Shown here one piece after another: positions 1 to 7,995 of a DNA stretch of 64,000 bases; within the stretch, counting starts at the first letter, position 1; the number at the start of each line of letters is the position of its first letter. This stretch comes from CAZCQP01 sp964500895. GTDB taxonomy: Bacteria; Bacillota; Clostridia; Lachnospirales; JAISER01. The position numbers and the translations under genes were made by a program. Location: positions 9,534 to 73,533 of the forward strand of contig CAZCQP010000007.1 in the NCBI GenBank assembly GCA_964500895.1, given 5' to 3'. Under the pieces are notes generated by a model. That model was given only the letters and a program-made list of their open reading frames with translations. It made no database searches and was not told the DNA's origin.

Positions 1-1262
1 AAGAGTTGTGGACCAACAATGCCTTCCCCACCAAGGAAGACTTGGACGCTGTGGTCAAGGACAACCCGGTGGCCTTAATCCGAAGCGATAACCACACCCT
101 TTGGGTTAACTCCAAAGCGTTAGAACTGGCCGGCATTACCAAAGATACCAAAGACCCAGATGGGGGCGTCATTCAAAGAGATGCTTCCGGCAACCCCAAC
201 GGCATTTTGGTGGACGCTGCCATGGGTTTGGTGAATGCCATTATTCCGGCATGGTCTGAGGAAGAAAAGGTCATGGCGTATTTAGCCGCCGACAAGTCCT
301 ATTCTCAACTGGGCATCACCACCGTGGACGATGCCGGTGATGAAATTGACATTCCCCTTTTAAAACGGCTGATTGGCGAAGGCCAAGTGAACACCCGTGT
401 GTATGCGGTGCTGGACAAAACCAAGGCCGACCAATTCTTAGAGGCCAAAACACCTGCGGTGAGCGGATTGCTGGACAACCATTTAAGCATTCGGGCTATT
501 AAACTGAAAGCAGACGGTGCATTGGGCAGCCGGGGCGCCAAATTAATGACCGACTACTCCGACAAGCCCGGCGAAACAGGCAATACTTTAATCAGCAAGG
601 AAGAACTGGCCCAGTATGCAGAAAAGGCCCTGGAGCTTGGTTATCAGTTACATATTCACGCCATTGGGGACAAAACAAGCCGTGATGCCCTGGACGTGAT
701 TGAAGCAACAGTGAAATCTGGTAAAAACCCCAACAACGAACAACGGTTTAGCGTGGTTCATGCCCAGGTGGAATCTTTAAGTGACATTCCCCGTTACGGT
801 GAACTGAACGTGCCCGCCCTGATGCAGCCCATTCATGCAACAGGGGATATGTCTATGGCAGAAACCCGGGTAGGGGCATGGCGCATTTTGGGGGCTTATG
901 CATGGCGTTCCATTACAGATGCGGGAGCCATTGTAGCCGCAGGTTCCGACAGCCCTAACGACTACCTTTCGCCCATGTATGGCATTCATGCTTTTGTTAC
1001 CCGCCAAAACCGTGACAATCTGCCCACCGGGGGCTGGTATCCCCAAGAATGCCTAACCTTGGAGGAAGCCATTCAGGCCTACACCATCAATGGGGCATAC
1101 GTGAATTTTGAAGAGGACTTGAAGGGTTCCATTGAAGAAGGAAAGCTGGCAGATTTTATCATCCTTTCCGACGACATTTTAACCATCAACCCCCAAGACA
1201 TTCACACAATTGAAATTGAAAACACATTTATTGGCGGCAAGGAAGTTTACGCCAAGCCGTAA
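1..1262 (+). CDS. YtcJ-like metal-dependent amidohydrolase, 5' truncated
   Basis: C-terminal ~420 residues of an amidohydrolase-superfamily enzyme (YtcJ / Amidohydro_3 type). The frame is open from base 3, so the gene enters from beyond the left edge. Family members usually have about 520-550 residues, so the N-terminal beta-sandwich and the first HxH metal motif lie outside. Visible barrel landmarks are LHIHAIGDK (histidine ligands), SVVHAQ, and AGSDSPND, which supplies the late Asp ligand; a short C-terminal beta segment follows (IILSDDILTI). The family hydrolyses amide-type bonds in small molecules; the substrate here cannot be inferred. A strong terminator follows directly. Family call is firm, specific function unknown. 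Confidence 0.85.
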   Translation, partial: ELWTNNAFPTKEDLDAVVKDNPVALIRSDNHTLWVNSKALELAGITKDTKDPDGGVIQRDASGNPNGILVDAAMGLVNAIIPAWSEEEKVMAYLAADKSYSQLGITTVDDAGDEIDIPLLKRLIGEGQVNTRVYAVLDKTKADQFLEAKTPAVSGLLDNHLSIRAIKLKADGALGSRGAKLMTDYSDKPGETGNTLISKEELAQYAEKALELGYQLHIHAIGDKTSRDALDVIEATVKSGKNPNNEQRFSVVHAQVESLSDIPRYGELNVPALMQPIHATGDMSMAETRVGAWRILGAYAWRSITDAGAIVAAGSDSPNDYLSPMYGIHAFVTRQNRDNLPTGGWYPQECLTLEEAIQAYTINGAYVNFEEDLKGSIEEGKLADFIILSDDILTINPQDIHTIEIENTFIGGKEVYAKP

Positions 1263-1267
1263 AAATA

Positions 1268-1316
1268 AAAAGGGGCTGTTGCACCACTTATGGGTGGCTA
1301 TGTAACAGCCTCTTTT
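1268..1316 (+). terminator. Rho-independent terminator after the amidohydrolase
   Basis: Arms 1268-1280 and 1304-1316 pair over 13 bp with one G-U pair, and the right arm ends in TTTT. It starts 6 bases after the amidohydrolase stop codon and separates that gene from the next plus-strand gene. Confidence 0.85.
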
Positions 1317-1335
1317 ACAAAGAGAGGACAGCTCT

Positions 1336-1893
1336 ATGGAAGAAAAGTTTTTCGTGCAGTACCTCCAAAATGCAGAAAGCTACCAGCATGTGGCCACTGC
1401 TGTGTACACCTTGTTTGAGAAAAAATCACTGAAACGGCTGATTTATGTGTTGCTCCCTGTCATTATACTTTTGTTTACCATTCAGCGGCTGGGTAGCCAG
1501 CCACCATGGACACTGGTGCTGACAGGCGTGCTTAGCCTGTTGTTTGGTTTTCTGTTTATCAAGTTTATGGAAAAGCCGGGGGACAGGTTGTTTTGCCGGT
1601 GGTATGCCAAGGCAAGCATTAAACGTGCAGCTAAAGTAGACCTTTTGTGCACCCTTCGCTTTTATGACAGCCATTTTACCGGGGAAAGTGAATTGGCCAC
1701 ATCACAGGTGCAGTATGGGGCCATCACCCATTTGGCCGAAACAGACAAGTATTTCCTGCTGTTTTCTGGAAAGGTTCTGTGCTATCCGGTGCAAAAAGCG
1801 GGTTTTCAAGTGGGAGTGGGGAATGGGGATGCGTTTAAAGTTTTTATTGAAGAGAAGTGTAACCAAAAGACGGTTTATGTGAAGGTATATTAA
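1336..1893 (+). CDS. Small membrane protein with YcxB-like C-terminal domain
   Basis: 185-residue protein of unknown function. Two hydrophobic segments at about residues 33-48 and 58-76 are separated by a short polar turn, which suggests a two-helix hairpin with both termini cytoplasmic. The C-terminal ~85 residues are soluble and beta-rich, with a pattern typical of YcxB-like domains (LRFYDSHF, then QVQYGAITHLAETDKYFLLF). The ATG at 1336 is preceded by GAGG at 8-base spacing. The gene stands alone behind a terminator and faces a convergent lipoprotein gene. The YcxB relationship is a pattern judgement. Confidence 0.7.
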   Translation: MEEKFFVQYLQNAESYQHVATAVYTLFEKKSLKRLIYVLLPVIILLFTIQRLGSQPPWTLVLTGVLSLLFGFLFIKFMEKPGDRLFCRWYAKASIKRAAKVDLLCTLRFYDSHFTGESELATSQVQYGAITHLAETDKYFLLFSGKVLCYPVQKAGFQVGVGNGDAFKVFIEEKCNQKTVYVKVY

Positions 1894-1918
1894 AACAGGT
1901 AGTATGATTGTTCACAAA

Positions 1919-2293
1919 CTATTCTCCTGCCCACATTTTGAGCACTTCACCTGTTTTTGAATGTATGGCAATGTTTATATCACCGCCAAGTACATTCTCC
2001 TTGGAAATATATGAAATAACGTAAATATCCTTATCTGCTATTTTGTGCAGATTTCGTTTTTTATCTTTCAATTGTTCTGGAGTGACATCTAAAAGCAATA
2101 ACTCAGCCATCTTTACAGCTGTTTCCGGCTTTATATCAAGTTTGTCTGTAAAATCTCCAACCGAATCATCCCAAGGTAAAGCGTCATCATGTATCAGATG
2201 CACCTGTGTTGTCTCAGTTTTGGCAGATACACATCCGCTGAAATATAGGCTGATGTAAAAAAAGCATACAGTCATAGCTATCCGCTTATACAT
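1919..2293 (-). CDS. Lipoprotein with NTF2-like (YbbC/YhhH-type) domain
   Basis: 124-residue predicted lipoprotein. An N-terminal hydrophobic signal ends in a lipobox-like YFSGC, so Cys21 would be lipidated and the protein anchored on the outer membrane face. The rest matches the pattern of the small NTF2-fold family often annotated as immunity proteins: PETAVKMAELLL, then VISYISKENVLGGDINIAI, then a SKTGEVLKMW ending. In that family the GG and the terminal G-x-VL are characteristic. No toxin gene lies beside it. AAGGAGG sits 9 bases before the ATG. No promoter is visible between the alaS terminator and this gene. Fold call moderate, function unknown. Confidence 0.65.
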   Translation of the reverse strand: MYKRIAMTVCFFYISLYFSGCVSAKTETTQVHLIHDDALPWDDSVGDFTDKLDIKPETAVKMAELLLLDVTPEQLKDKKRNLHKIADKDIYVISYISKENVLGGDINIAIHSKTGEVLKMWAGE

Positions 2294-2330
2294 TTACCAT
2301 GACCTCCTTGTCACTGGAGTGTTTCCTATG

Positions 2331-2372
2331 AAAAACCCCCTGAAAACATGAGCAATTTTTCAGGGGGTTTTT
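2331..2372. terminator. Bidirectional terminator after alaS
   Basis: Perfect 16-bp arms 2331-2346 and 2357-2372 with a 10-base loop. One arm begins with five A and the other ends in five T, so it can act on both strands. It lies 15 bases past the alaS stop codon. Confidence 0.9.
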
Positions 2373-2386
2373 CATTCATATATTCA

Positions 2387-5029
2387 TTAAGCCAGCATAT
2401 TTTCCACAGCTTTGCGGGCCAGCTTCAACGCTTCATCAGCCCCGGCGGCATCTTTCCCGCCTGCCATAGCCATGGTGGGCTTGCCGCCCCCTTTGCCACC
2501 AATGGCGGTGACGGCTTCCTTAATGATAGCCCCGGCGTTGACCCCTTGCTTCACCACGTCCTCCGTCACCATCACCAGCATGGTGGCTTTTCCGTCGTTC
2601 ATGCCAACCAGCGCCACAACGCCGGACTGCAACTTGTCTTTCACCTTGTCCCCTAAGTCCCGCAGGGCTTCAGTGGCCATGCCTTCCACCTTGGCGGTGA
2701 CCATGGTTACGCCTTTTACATCCGCTTTATCGTTCATCAGTGTTTCCACAAGGGAGCCAGCCATTTTTCCACGGGCTTGTTCCAGCGCCTTTGCCATGTC
2801 CTTGGCATCTTGCAGGTGCTGTTGGGCTTGGGTTAGCAGCTTGTCTGGCGCAGTTTTGAACAATGCGCAAAGCTGTTGTAAGGTTTCCTCGTTCCGGCGA
2901 TAGTGGGCCAGTGCCCCAAGGCCGGTTAAAGCCTCAATACGGCGCACCCCAGAAGCAGCACTGCCTTCGGACACAATTTTAAACGTGCCAATTTGGGCTG
3001 TATTGGACACATGGGTACCCCCGCACAGTTCCAGGCTATAGTCACCCATGGCCACCACCCGCACGATGTCCCCGTATTTTTCCCCAAACAAGGCTGCTGC
3101 ACCCATTTTCCGAGCTTCTTCCAACGGACGATTGGCAACATCCACAGGGAGGGCGGCCATAATTTGCTCATTCACCATTTGTTCTGCCTGTTGCAGTTCC
3201 TCTTTGGTGACGGCACCAAAATGGGTAAAGTCAAAGCGCAGTTTGTCCCCGGTGACATAAGAGCCGGCTTGTTCCACATGGCTGCCTAAAATTGTGCGCA
3301 ACGCCTGGTGGAGCAGGTGGGTGGCGGAATGGTTAGCCGCTGTGGCCCTGCGCAATGGCATGTCGATGCTGGCCGTAACCTTTTGGCCAACGGATAAGCT
3401 GCCTGTCTGCACCGTGCCTAAATGGGCAAAACGGCCGCCAACCACCTTCACGCAATCTGTCACGGTGACCACATTGCCATTTACGGAAATTGTACCTTTA
3501 TCGCCCACTTGCCCGCCGCTTTCGGCATAGAAGGGGGTTTTGTCCAGCAAAACTGCCACTTGTTCTCCTGCTTTGGCAGTGTCTGCCAACTGGCCGTTCA
3601 CCACCAGGGCAATGATTTCTGCACCTTCTACCCTGTTCTGTTCATAGCCGATAAAAGCAGTGGTTTTGTCGGATTGGATTTGACTGTATACGGTTTCCTT
3701 AGCCCCCATAAACGTGGATTCTTCCCTGGCAGAACGGGCACGGTTTTGCTGGGCTTTCATTTCCTGTTTAAAAGCGTCCTCGTCGATGGTCAGCCCGTCT
3801 TCTGCTAAAATTTCAATCATTAAATCTACCGGGAAGCCGAAAGTGTCGTACATTTTAAAGCTTTCCGGGCCGCCCAGTACGGTCTCCCCAGCGGCTTTTA
3901 ACTTTTGCACGTAGCCTTTTAAAATCTCCAGCCCTTGGTCCAGCGTTTCATAAAAGCGGGCTTCTTCTATGCTCACCAGCTTGTCAATATAAGCTTGTTT
4001 TTCCTTTAATTCAGGGTATGCGTGCTGGGAAACAGCCACGGCCACTTGGCATACTTCTGCCAGGAAAGGCCGGTCAATGCCCAACAGTTTCCCATGGCGT
4101 GCGGCCCGGCGCAAAAGCCGTTTCAGCACATAACCCCGGCCATCGTTGGCAGGCAAAATGCCGTCTGCCGTCATAAAAGTAATGGCCCGCACATGGTCGG
4201 TAATCACCCGGATAGACACATCTTTTTTGGGGTCTGCATGGTAGGTTACCCCGGCAATGGCGCACACTTTGTCCCGAATGGCCACTAAGGTGTCAATATC
4301 AAAAATAGAGTCCACGTCCTGCATCATGGCGGCCAGACGTTCTAAGCCCATGCCGGTGTCAATGTTAGGGTTAGGCAAATTGGTGTAGCTGCCATCCTCT
4401 TGCTTATTAAACTGTGTGAACACCAAATTCCAAAATTCCATGTAACGGTCGCAATCGCAGCCCACCGTACAGCCTGGCTGGCCGCAGCCGTATTTTTCAC
4501 CTTTGTCGTAATAAATTTCAGAGCAGGGGCCGCAAGGACCTAAGCCCACTTCCCAGAAGTTGTCTTCCTTGCCCATGCGGAAAATGCGTTCAGGGGGCAG
4601 GCCGATGGTATTCTGCCAAATGCCGTAAGCTTCATCATCATCCAGATAAACAGAGGCATAAAGCCGGTCTGTTGGAATGTCCAGCTCTTTCGTAATAAAT
4701 TCCCAAGCCCATGTGATGGCTTCTATTTTAAAATAATCCCCAAATGAAAAGTTACCAAGCATTTCAAAAAAGGTGCCGTGGCGCACGGTTTTGCCCACGT
4801 TCTCAATATCCCCCGTGCGGATGCACTTCTGGCAGGTGGTGGCCCGTTTGTTGGGGGGCGTTTCTTGCCCGGTAAAATAGGGCTTTAAAGGGGCCATGCC
4901 AGAGTTTATGAGCAGCAGGCTGTTATCGTTATGGGGAACCAGGGAAAAGCTGTTCATGCGCAAATGGTTTTTGGTTTGGAAAAAAGCTAAATATTTTTCT
5001 CTTATTTCATTTAGTCCTAAGGGCTTCAT
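2387..5029 (-). CDS. alaS: Alanyl-tRNA synthetase
   Basis: Charges tRNA-Ala with alanine and clears mischarged Ser and Gly. 880 residues, normal for bacterial AlaRS. The class II catalytic core is N-terminal (GMAPLKPYF; NVGKTVRHGTFFEMLGNFSF), followed by the helical tRNA-binding region, the editing domain with HSATHLLHQAL and ELCGGTHV, and the C-Ala domain. The start at 5029 is chosen because GGAGG lies 5-8 bases upstream and the family normally begins at this MKPLGLNEIR-type sequence; an in-frame extension to 5140 would run through the promoter and the repeat leader. It is a single-gene unit with its own promoter and terminator. Confidence 0.98.
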   Translation of the reverse strand: MKPLGLNEIREKYLAFFQTKNHLRMNSFSLVPHNDNSLLLINSGMAPLKPYFTGQETPPNKRATTCQKCIRTGDIENVGKTVRHGTFFEMLGNFSFGDYFKIEAITWAWEFITKELDIPTDRLYASVYLDDDEAYGIWQNTIGLPPERIFRMGKEDNFWEVGLGPCGPCSEIYYDKGEKYGCGQPGCTVGCDCDRYMEFWNLVFTQFNKQEDGSYTNLPNPNIDTGMGLERLAAMMQDVDSIFDIDTLVAIRDKVCAIAGVTYHADPKKDVSIRVITDHVRAITFMTADGILPANDGRGYVLKRLLRRAARHGKLLGIDRPFLAEVCQVAVAVSQHAYPELKEKQAYIDKLVSIEEARFYETLDQGLEILKGYVQKLKAAGETVLGGPESFKMYDTFGFPVDLMIEILAEDGLTIDEDAFKQEMKAQQNRARSAREESTFMGAKETVYSQIQSDKTTAFIGYEQNRVEGAEIIALVVNGQLADTAKAGEQVAVLLDKTPFYAESGGQVGDKGTISVNGNVVTVTDCVKVVGGRFAHLGTVQTGSLSVGQKVTASIDMPLRRATAANHSATHLLHQALRTILGSHVEQAGSYVTGDKLRFDFTHFGAVTKEELQQAEQMVNEQIMAALPVDVANRPLEEARKMGAAALFGEKYGDIVRVVAMGDYSLELCGGTHVSNTAQIGTFKIVSEGSAASGVRRIEALTGLGALAHYRRNEETLQQLCALFKTAPDKLLTQAQQHLQDAKDMAKALEQARGKMAGSLVETLMNDKADVKGVTMVTAKVEGMATEALRDLGDKVKDKLQSGVVALVGMNDGKATMLVMVTEDVVKQGVNAGAIIKEAVTAIGGKGGGKPTMAMAGGKDAAGADEALKLARKAVENMLA

Positions 5030-5048
5030 AAATTCCTCCGTTTTCAAT

Positions 5049-5090
5049 GTGAATAGTGAATAGTGGATAGTGGATAGTGAATAGTGGTCA
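5049..5090. repeat. Heptamer tandem repeat in the alaS leader
   Basis: Six head-to-tail copies of a 7-base unit, GTGRATA on the plus strand; five are GTGAATA or GTGGATA and the last is degenerate (GTGGTCA). It sits in the transcribed leader between the alaS promoter and its ribosome binding site. Confidence 0.85.
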
Positions 5091-5111
5091 CATGGGCATC
5101 GTATTCCCAGT

Positions 5112-5140
5112 ATTATAGTGAAACAATATTTTTTTGTCAA
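5112..5140 (-). promoter_or_regulatory. Consensus sigma-A promoter of alaS
   Basis: On the minus strand TTGACA (5135-5140), a 17-base spacer and TATAAT (5112-5117) match the consensus at all 12 positions. Transcription would start near 5105, giving a leader of about 75 bases. That is too short for a T-box. Confidence 0.9.
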
Positions 5141-5284
5141 TTCTCGGAAGGACTTTTTAGCGGATTATTTCAATTTTGTTGTAATAACAACTGAAATAAG
5201 CGGTGCATTGCATTATAATGGAAGCATAAACGCTGCCTAGAATGGAAAGTCAATAGATATAAACAAGGTGAAGGAGGATAAGTT

Positions 5285-5533
5285 ATGATTTCCAATTGCC
5301 CAGGTTCGGCTGCCATTAAAGGCACCCCCACCTTAAAATTAAAACAATGCCCCCAATGCGGTGCAGACATTGAAATGTTTTCATCAGACGTAACCACCCC
5401 CTGTACATGTGGTTTTACGGCGTATAACGACACCCAAACCTGCATTCAATGGTGCCAGTATGCCAGGGAATGTGTGGGGGACGACATTTATAACCAGTTT
5501 CATGCTGCCCGAAAACAGGCAGAGGAAGCTTAA
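5285..5533 (+). CDS. Small cysteine-rich zinc-ribbon protein
   Basis: 82-residue soluble protein with clustered cysteines: CPQCG, CTCG, then CIQWCQYAREC. The first two pairs resemble a rubredoxin-like zinc ribbon; the third cluster, CxxxC followed by C, is a separate conserved-looking motif before a short helical tail. I recognise the general type, small metal-binding proteins of anaerobes, but not a defined function. AAGGAGG lies just upstream of the ATG. A TATAAT at 5214-5219 may be the -10 element, with no good -35. It is transcribed divergently from alaS and lies 78 bases before the PocR chemoreceptor gene. Confidence 0.7.
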   Translation: MISNCPGSAAIKGTPTLKLKQCPQCGADIEMFSSDVTTPCTCGFTAYNDTQTCIQWCQYARECVGDDIYNQFHAARKQAEEA

Positions 5534-5560
5534 AATTTCGTCAAAATTTTCCAAAAACCA

Positions 5561-5589
5561 TAGACACCAAGGCTAAGATACTTTATACT
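5561..5589 (+). promoter_or_regulatory. Probable sigma-A promoter of the PocR chemoreceptor
   Basis: TAGACA (5561-5566), 17-base spacer, TATACT (5584-5589). It resembles a housekeeping promoter and not the flagellar sigma-D type, so this chemoreceptor is probably not under flagellar class control. Confidence 0.6.
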
Positions 5590-5611
5590 CAATGCATAAA
5601 GCGTAGCGGAG

Positions 5612-6670
5612 GTGGAGGGAACATATCCCGGCATAATGCATGATGTTAAATTACTAGATTTAATTGACGCAAACACTTTACAAAACATTCAGGATGCTTT
5701 TGCAAACGCAACAGGCATGGCTGCTCTTGCAGTAGATTTGGATGGCCCCATAACCCAATTGAGCAACCCTACTGAGTTTTGCATGAATATAACCCGTGGT
5801 TGCGAAAAGGGTGCGGAACGTTGCAACCAGTGTGACTTAAAGGGTGGGCAAGAGGCCGCCAAAACGGGGCACCCCGCCGTGTATTACTGCCATGGTGGAT
5901 TGGTGGACTTTGCAGCGCCTATCTTTCTGGGAAAGAAGCAAATTGGCTCTTTATTGGGTGGGCAAGTTTTAACCGCCCCGCCAGATGAGGAGAAGTTTCG
6001 CCGCATTGCCAGAGAGATTGGCGTGAATGAAGATGACTATGTGCGTGCAGTGCGAAAAATTAAAATTGTGCCTAAAGAATCCATTGATGCTGCGGCGAAC
6101 CTGATGTACATCATTGCCAATACACTATCTGAAATTGGATACCAAAAAATGACCACCCAAAGCTTGATTAACGATTTGCTAGCCGCTTCGGACAGCATTC
6201 GGAATAAGATTGTTATAGCCTTCGAGTCCATTCAGCAATGCGGAAAACAAAATGCTTCTTTGGTTGAAAACATTGATGGCCTGATGCAGTCGATTCAGCA
6301 GTCTTTGAAGGAAATTGACAAAACAGACGGCGTTGTGAAGGTGCTGAACAACATTTCCATGCAAACCAAGCTGCTGGGTTTTAACGCTTCCATTGAAGCA
6401 GCCAGAGCAGGCCAGCACGGGGCTGGGTTTGCCATTATTGCCCAGGAAATAAGAGAATTGACTGCAAGCAGCGAAAAGGAATTTGACAATATTGAATCCA
6501 TTGTAGGGGTCATCAAGCAAGACATCCTGGCCATTAACAACGAAATGCAAAAAACCAGTGACAATGTGCAAGATACATACCAGTCGCTCAACACCGCCAA
6601 AACGATTATCAGTGAGATAAACAATGAAACCGATGTTTTAAAATCTTTCGGAGATAAATTTGGTGTTTAA
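5612..6670 (+). CDS. Soluble PocR-domain chemoreceptor
   Basis: 352 residues, no membrane segment. Residues ~10-175 form a PocR sensory domain with the family's cysteine pattern (RGCEKGAERCNQCD; YYCHGGLVDFAAPI). The remainder is a short methyl-accepting chemotaxis signalling domain whose hairpin tip reads FNASIEAARAGQHGAGFAII, with a Glu-rich helix after it. PocR domains bind small ligands in other bacteria; here the receptor would be cytoplasmic and couple ligand level to CheA/CheW. The start is uncertain: the GTG at 5612 overlaps the GGAGG, so the ATG at 5636 is also possible. No che genes are nearby. Confidence 0.85.
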   Translation: MEGTYPGIMHDVKLLDLIDANTLQNIQDAFANATGMAALAVDLDGPITQLSNPTEFCMNITRGCEKGAERCNQCDLKGGQEAAKTGHPAVYYCHGGLVDFAAPIFLGKKQIGSLLGGQVLTAPPDEEKFRRIAREIGVNEDDYVRAVRKIKIVPKESIDAAANLMYIIANTLSEIGYQKMTTQSLINDLLAASDSIRNKIVIAFESIQQCGKQNASLVENIDGLMQSIQQSLKEIDKTDGVVKVLNNISMQTKLLGFNASIEAARAGQHGAGFAIIAQEIRELTASSEKEFDNIESIVGVIKQDILAINNEMQKTSDNVQDTYQSLNTAKTIISEINNETDVLKSFGDKFGV

Positions 6671-6683
6671 TCAATCAAGCACG

Positions 6684-7325
6684 CTACATCGATTCGTCAC
6701 TGGTCATCACAATTAACACACCGTCGTCGATTTGTATATTGGCTTTATCTCCGGTAAACACATTGCTTACCCCACGGGATTGCCCCATGGCCAGCGTTTC
6801 TTGGCGCAAAGGGTAGGCCAAGCCCTGGGTGGAGATGCCTGTAACCTGGCTTGTTAAAGGAATCAAAGACAGCAAATCTCCTTTTTTGCCATCTATTGTG
6901 ACGGTGCTGTCCGTTAAACAGATGCAGTGGTTTTCATTGATAAGAAAGGCCGGGACACCAGCCTTTAATGCGTGGTGCAGCACGTGAATGTTGGCCAACG
7001 TATGGTCCAGCCGGCTACCGATGCCGCCCAAAATATAAATGGCCGTAGGATTGTGCCCCAAAGCATGTTCTACGGCCAGTTCCATGTCTGTATAGTCTTT
7101 ATGGGTGGGGTAGGGGACAATTTGAATGCCCTGTGCCCCATAGCTTTCCAACATGGCCGGGTTTACAGAATCAAAATCCCCCAAAATCATTTGGGGGGTT
7201 AAATTCAAGGCTTTGGCATGGCGTAACCCGCCGTCACAACACAACAGCATATCATAGCCGGGCACTTTGGCCATACAGCGCTTGTAATCCTCAATGTGAC
7301 CATTGGCCAAAATAAGTACCTTCAT
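6684..7325 (-). CDS. thiN: Thiamine pyrophosphokinase
   Basis: Transfers pyrophosphate from ATP to thiamine, making thiamine diphosphate. 213 residues, standard size. Family landmarks: N-terminal ILANGHIEDY, the catalytic-domain CCDGGLRHA and ILGDFDSV, the GGIGSRLDHTLAN substrate motif, and a C-terminal thiamine-binding beta-domain (GDLLSLIPL). The ATG at 7325 is chosen because GGGAGG lies 7 bases upstream and it follows the rpe stop by one base; a longer in-frame reading would overlap rpe. It is the last gene of the kinase-phosphatase operon, as in many Bacillota where thiN follows rpe and rsgA. Confidence 0.95.
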   Translation of the reverse strand: MKVLILANGHIEDYKRCMAKVPGYDMLLCCDGGLRHAKALNLTPQMILGDFDSVNPAMLESYGAQGIQIVPYPTHKDYTDMELAVEHALGHNPTAIYILGGIGSRLDHTLANIHVLHHALKAGVPAFLINENHCICLTDSTVTIDGKKGDLLSLIPLTSQVTGISTQGLAYPLRQETLAMGQSRGVSNVFTGDKANIQIDDGVLIVMTSDESM

Positions 7326-7326
7326 G

Positions 7327-7995
7327 CTATGCCTCCCATTGTTTAAAGTGCTTGTAAAAATCTTCCACAGCAACCGCTGCATTTTCTGCCTGAAATACGC
7401 TGGAACCTGCAACCACCACGTTCACACCGGCGGACAGTACATCTTTTAAGTTGTGCAAATAGATGCCCCCGTCCATCTCAATGTCTAGGGTTAAGTTTGC
7501 TTTAGCCACATGGTTGGCTAGCACTTCCGCTTTCTTTAAGCAGTGGGGCAATAAACTTTGCCCGCCGAAGCCCGGTTCCACACTCATGATTAAAACCATG
7601 TCTAAAAGGTGCAAAACTGGGTACACCACTGCAATGTCTGTGTTGGGTTTCACAGTGACCGCAGCGGCCTTACCCAAGGCTTTTATTTTTTGCAGTATGG
7701 TTTCTAAGCCATTGCCACAAGCTTCCACATGTACATTTAAAATATCTGCCCCTGCCTTGGCAAAGGGCTCTAGCAAAGTCTCTGGGTTGTCTACCATTAA
7801 ATGCACATCAAAAACCATGTTGCTTACAGGCCTTAGTGCCTTCACCACAGGGGGGCCAAAGGTTAAATTGGGCACAAAATGCCCGTCCATAATGTCCAAA
7901 TGCAAATAATGGGCGCCGGCCTTTTCTATGGTGGCTATTTCATCTGATAACCGAGCAAAATTAGCAGCCAAAAGGCTGGGTGCAAGTTTATACAT
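7327..7995 (-). CDS. rpe: Ribulose-phosphate 3-epimerase
   Basis: Interconverts ribulose-5-phosphate and xylulose-5-phosphate in the pentose phosphate pathway. 222-residue TIM barrel. Visible motifs: APSLLAANFARL, LHLDIMDGHFVPN (metal-binding His and catalytic Asp), FDVHLMVDNPE, SVEPGFGGQS and the second catalytic Asp in DIEMDGGI. The phosphate site GSSVFQ is present. SVEPGFGGQ replaces the more usual TVNPGFGGQ, a tolerated change. It overlaps the end of rsgA by 8 bases and precedes thiN by one base. Confidence 0.97.
   Translation of the reverse strand: MYKLAPSLLAANFARLSDEIATIEKAGAHYLHLDIMDGHFVPNLTFGPPVVKALRPVSNMVFDVHLMVDNPETLLEPFAKAGADILNVHVEACGNGLETILQKIKALGKAAAVTVKPNTDIAVVYPVLHLLDMVLIMSVEPGFGGQSLLPHCLKKAEVLANHVAKANLTLDIEMDGGIYLHNLKDVLSAGVNVVVAGSSVFQAENAAVAVEDFYKHFKQWEA

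Noticed and set aside
5030..5140. N-terminal extension of alaS
   Set aside because: It would translate the promoter and the heptamer repeats; the GGAGG before 5029 and the family start argue for the shorter protein.
5030..5284. T-box leader for alaS
   Set aside because: Promoter position allows only a ~75-base leader; no specifier or antiterminator stem was seen. The 45-base gap before leuS is also too short.
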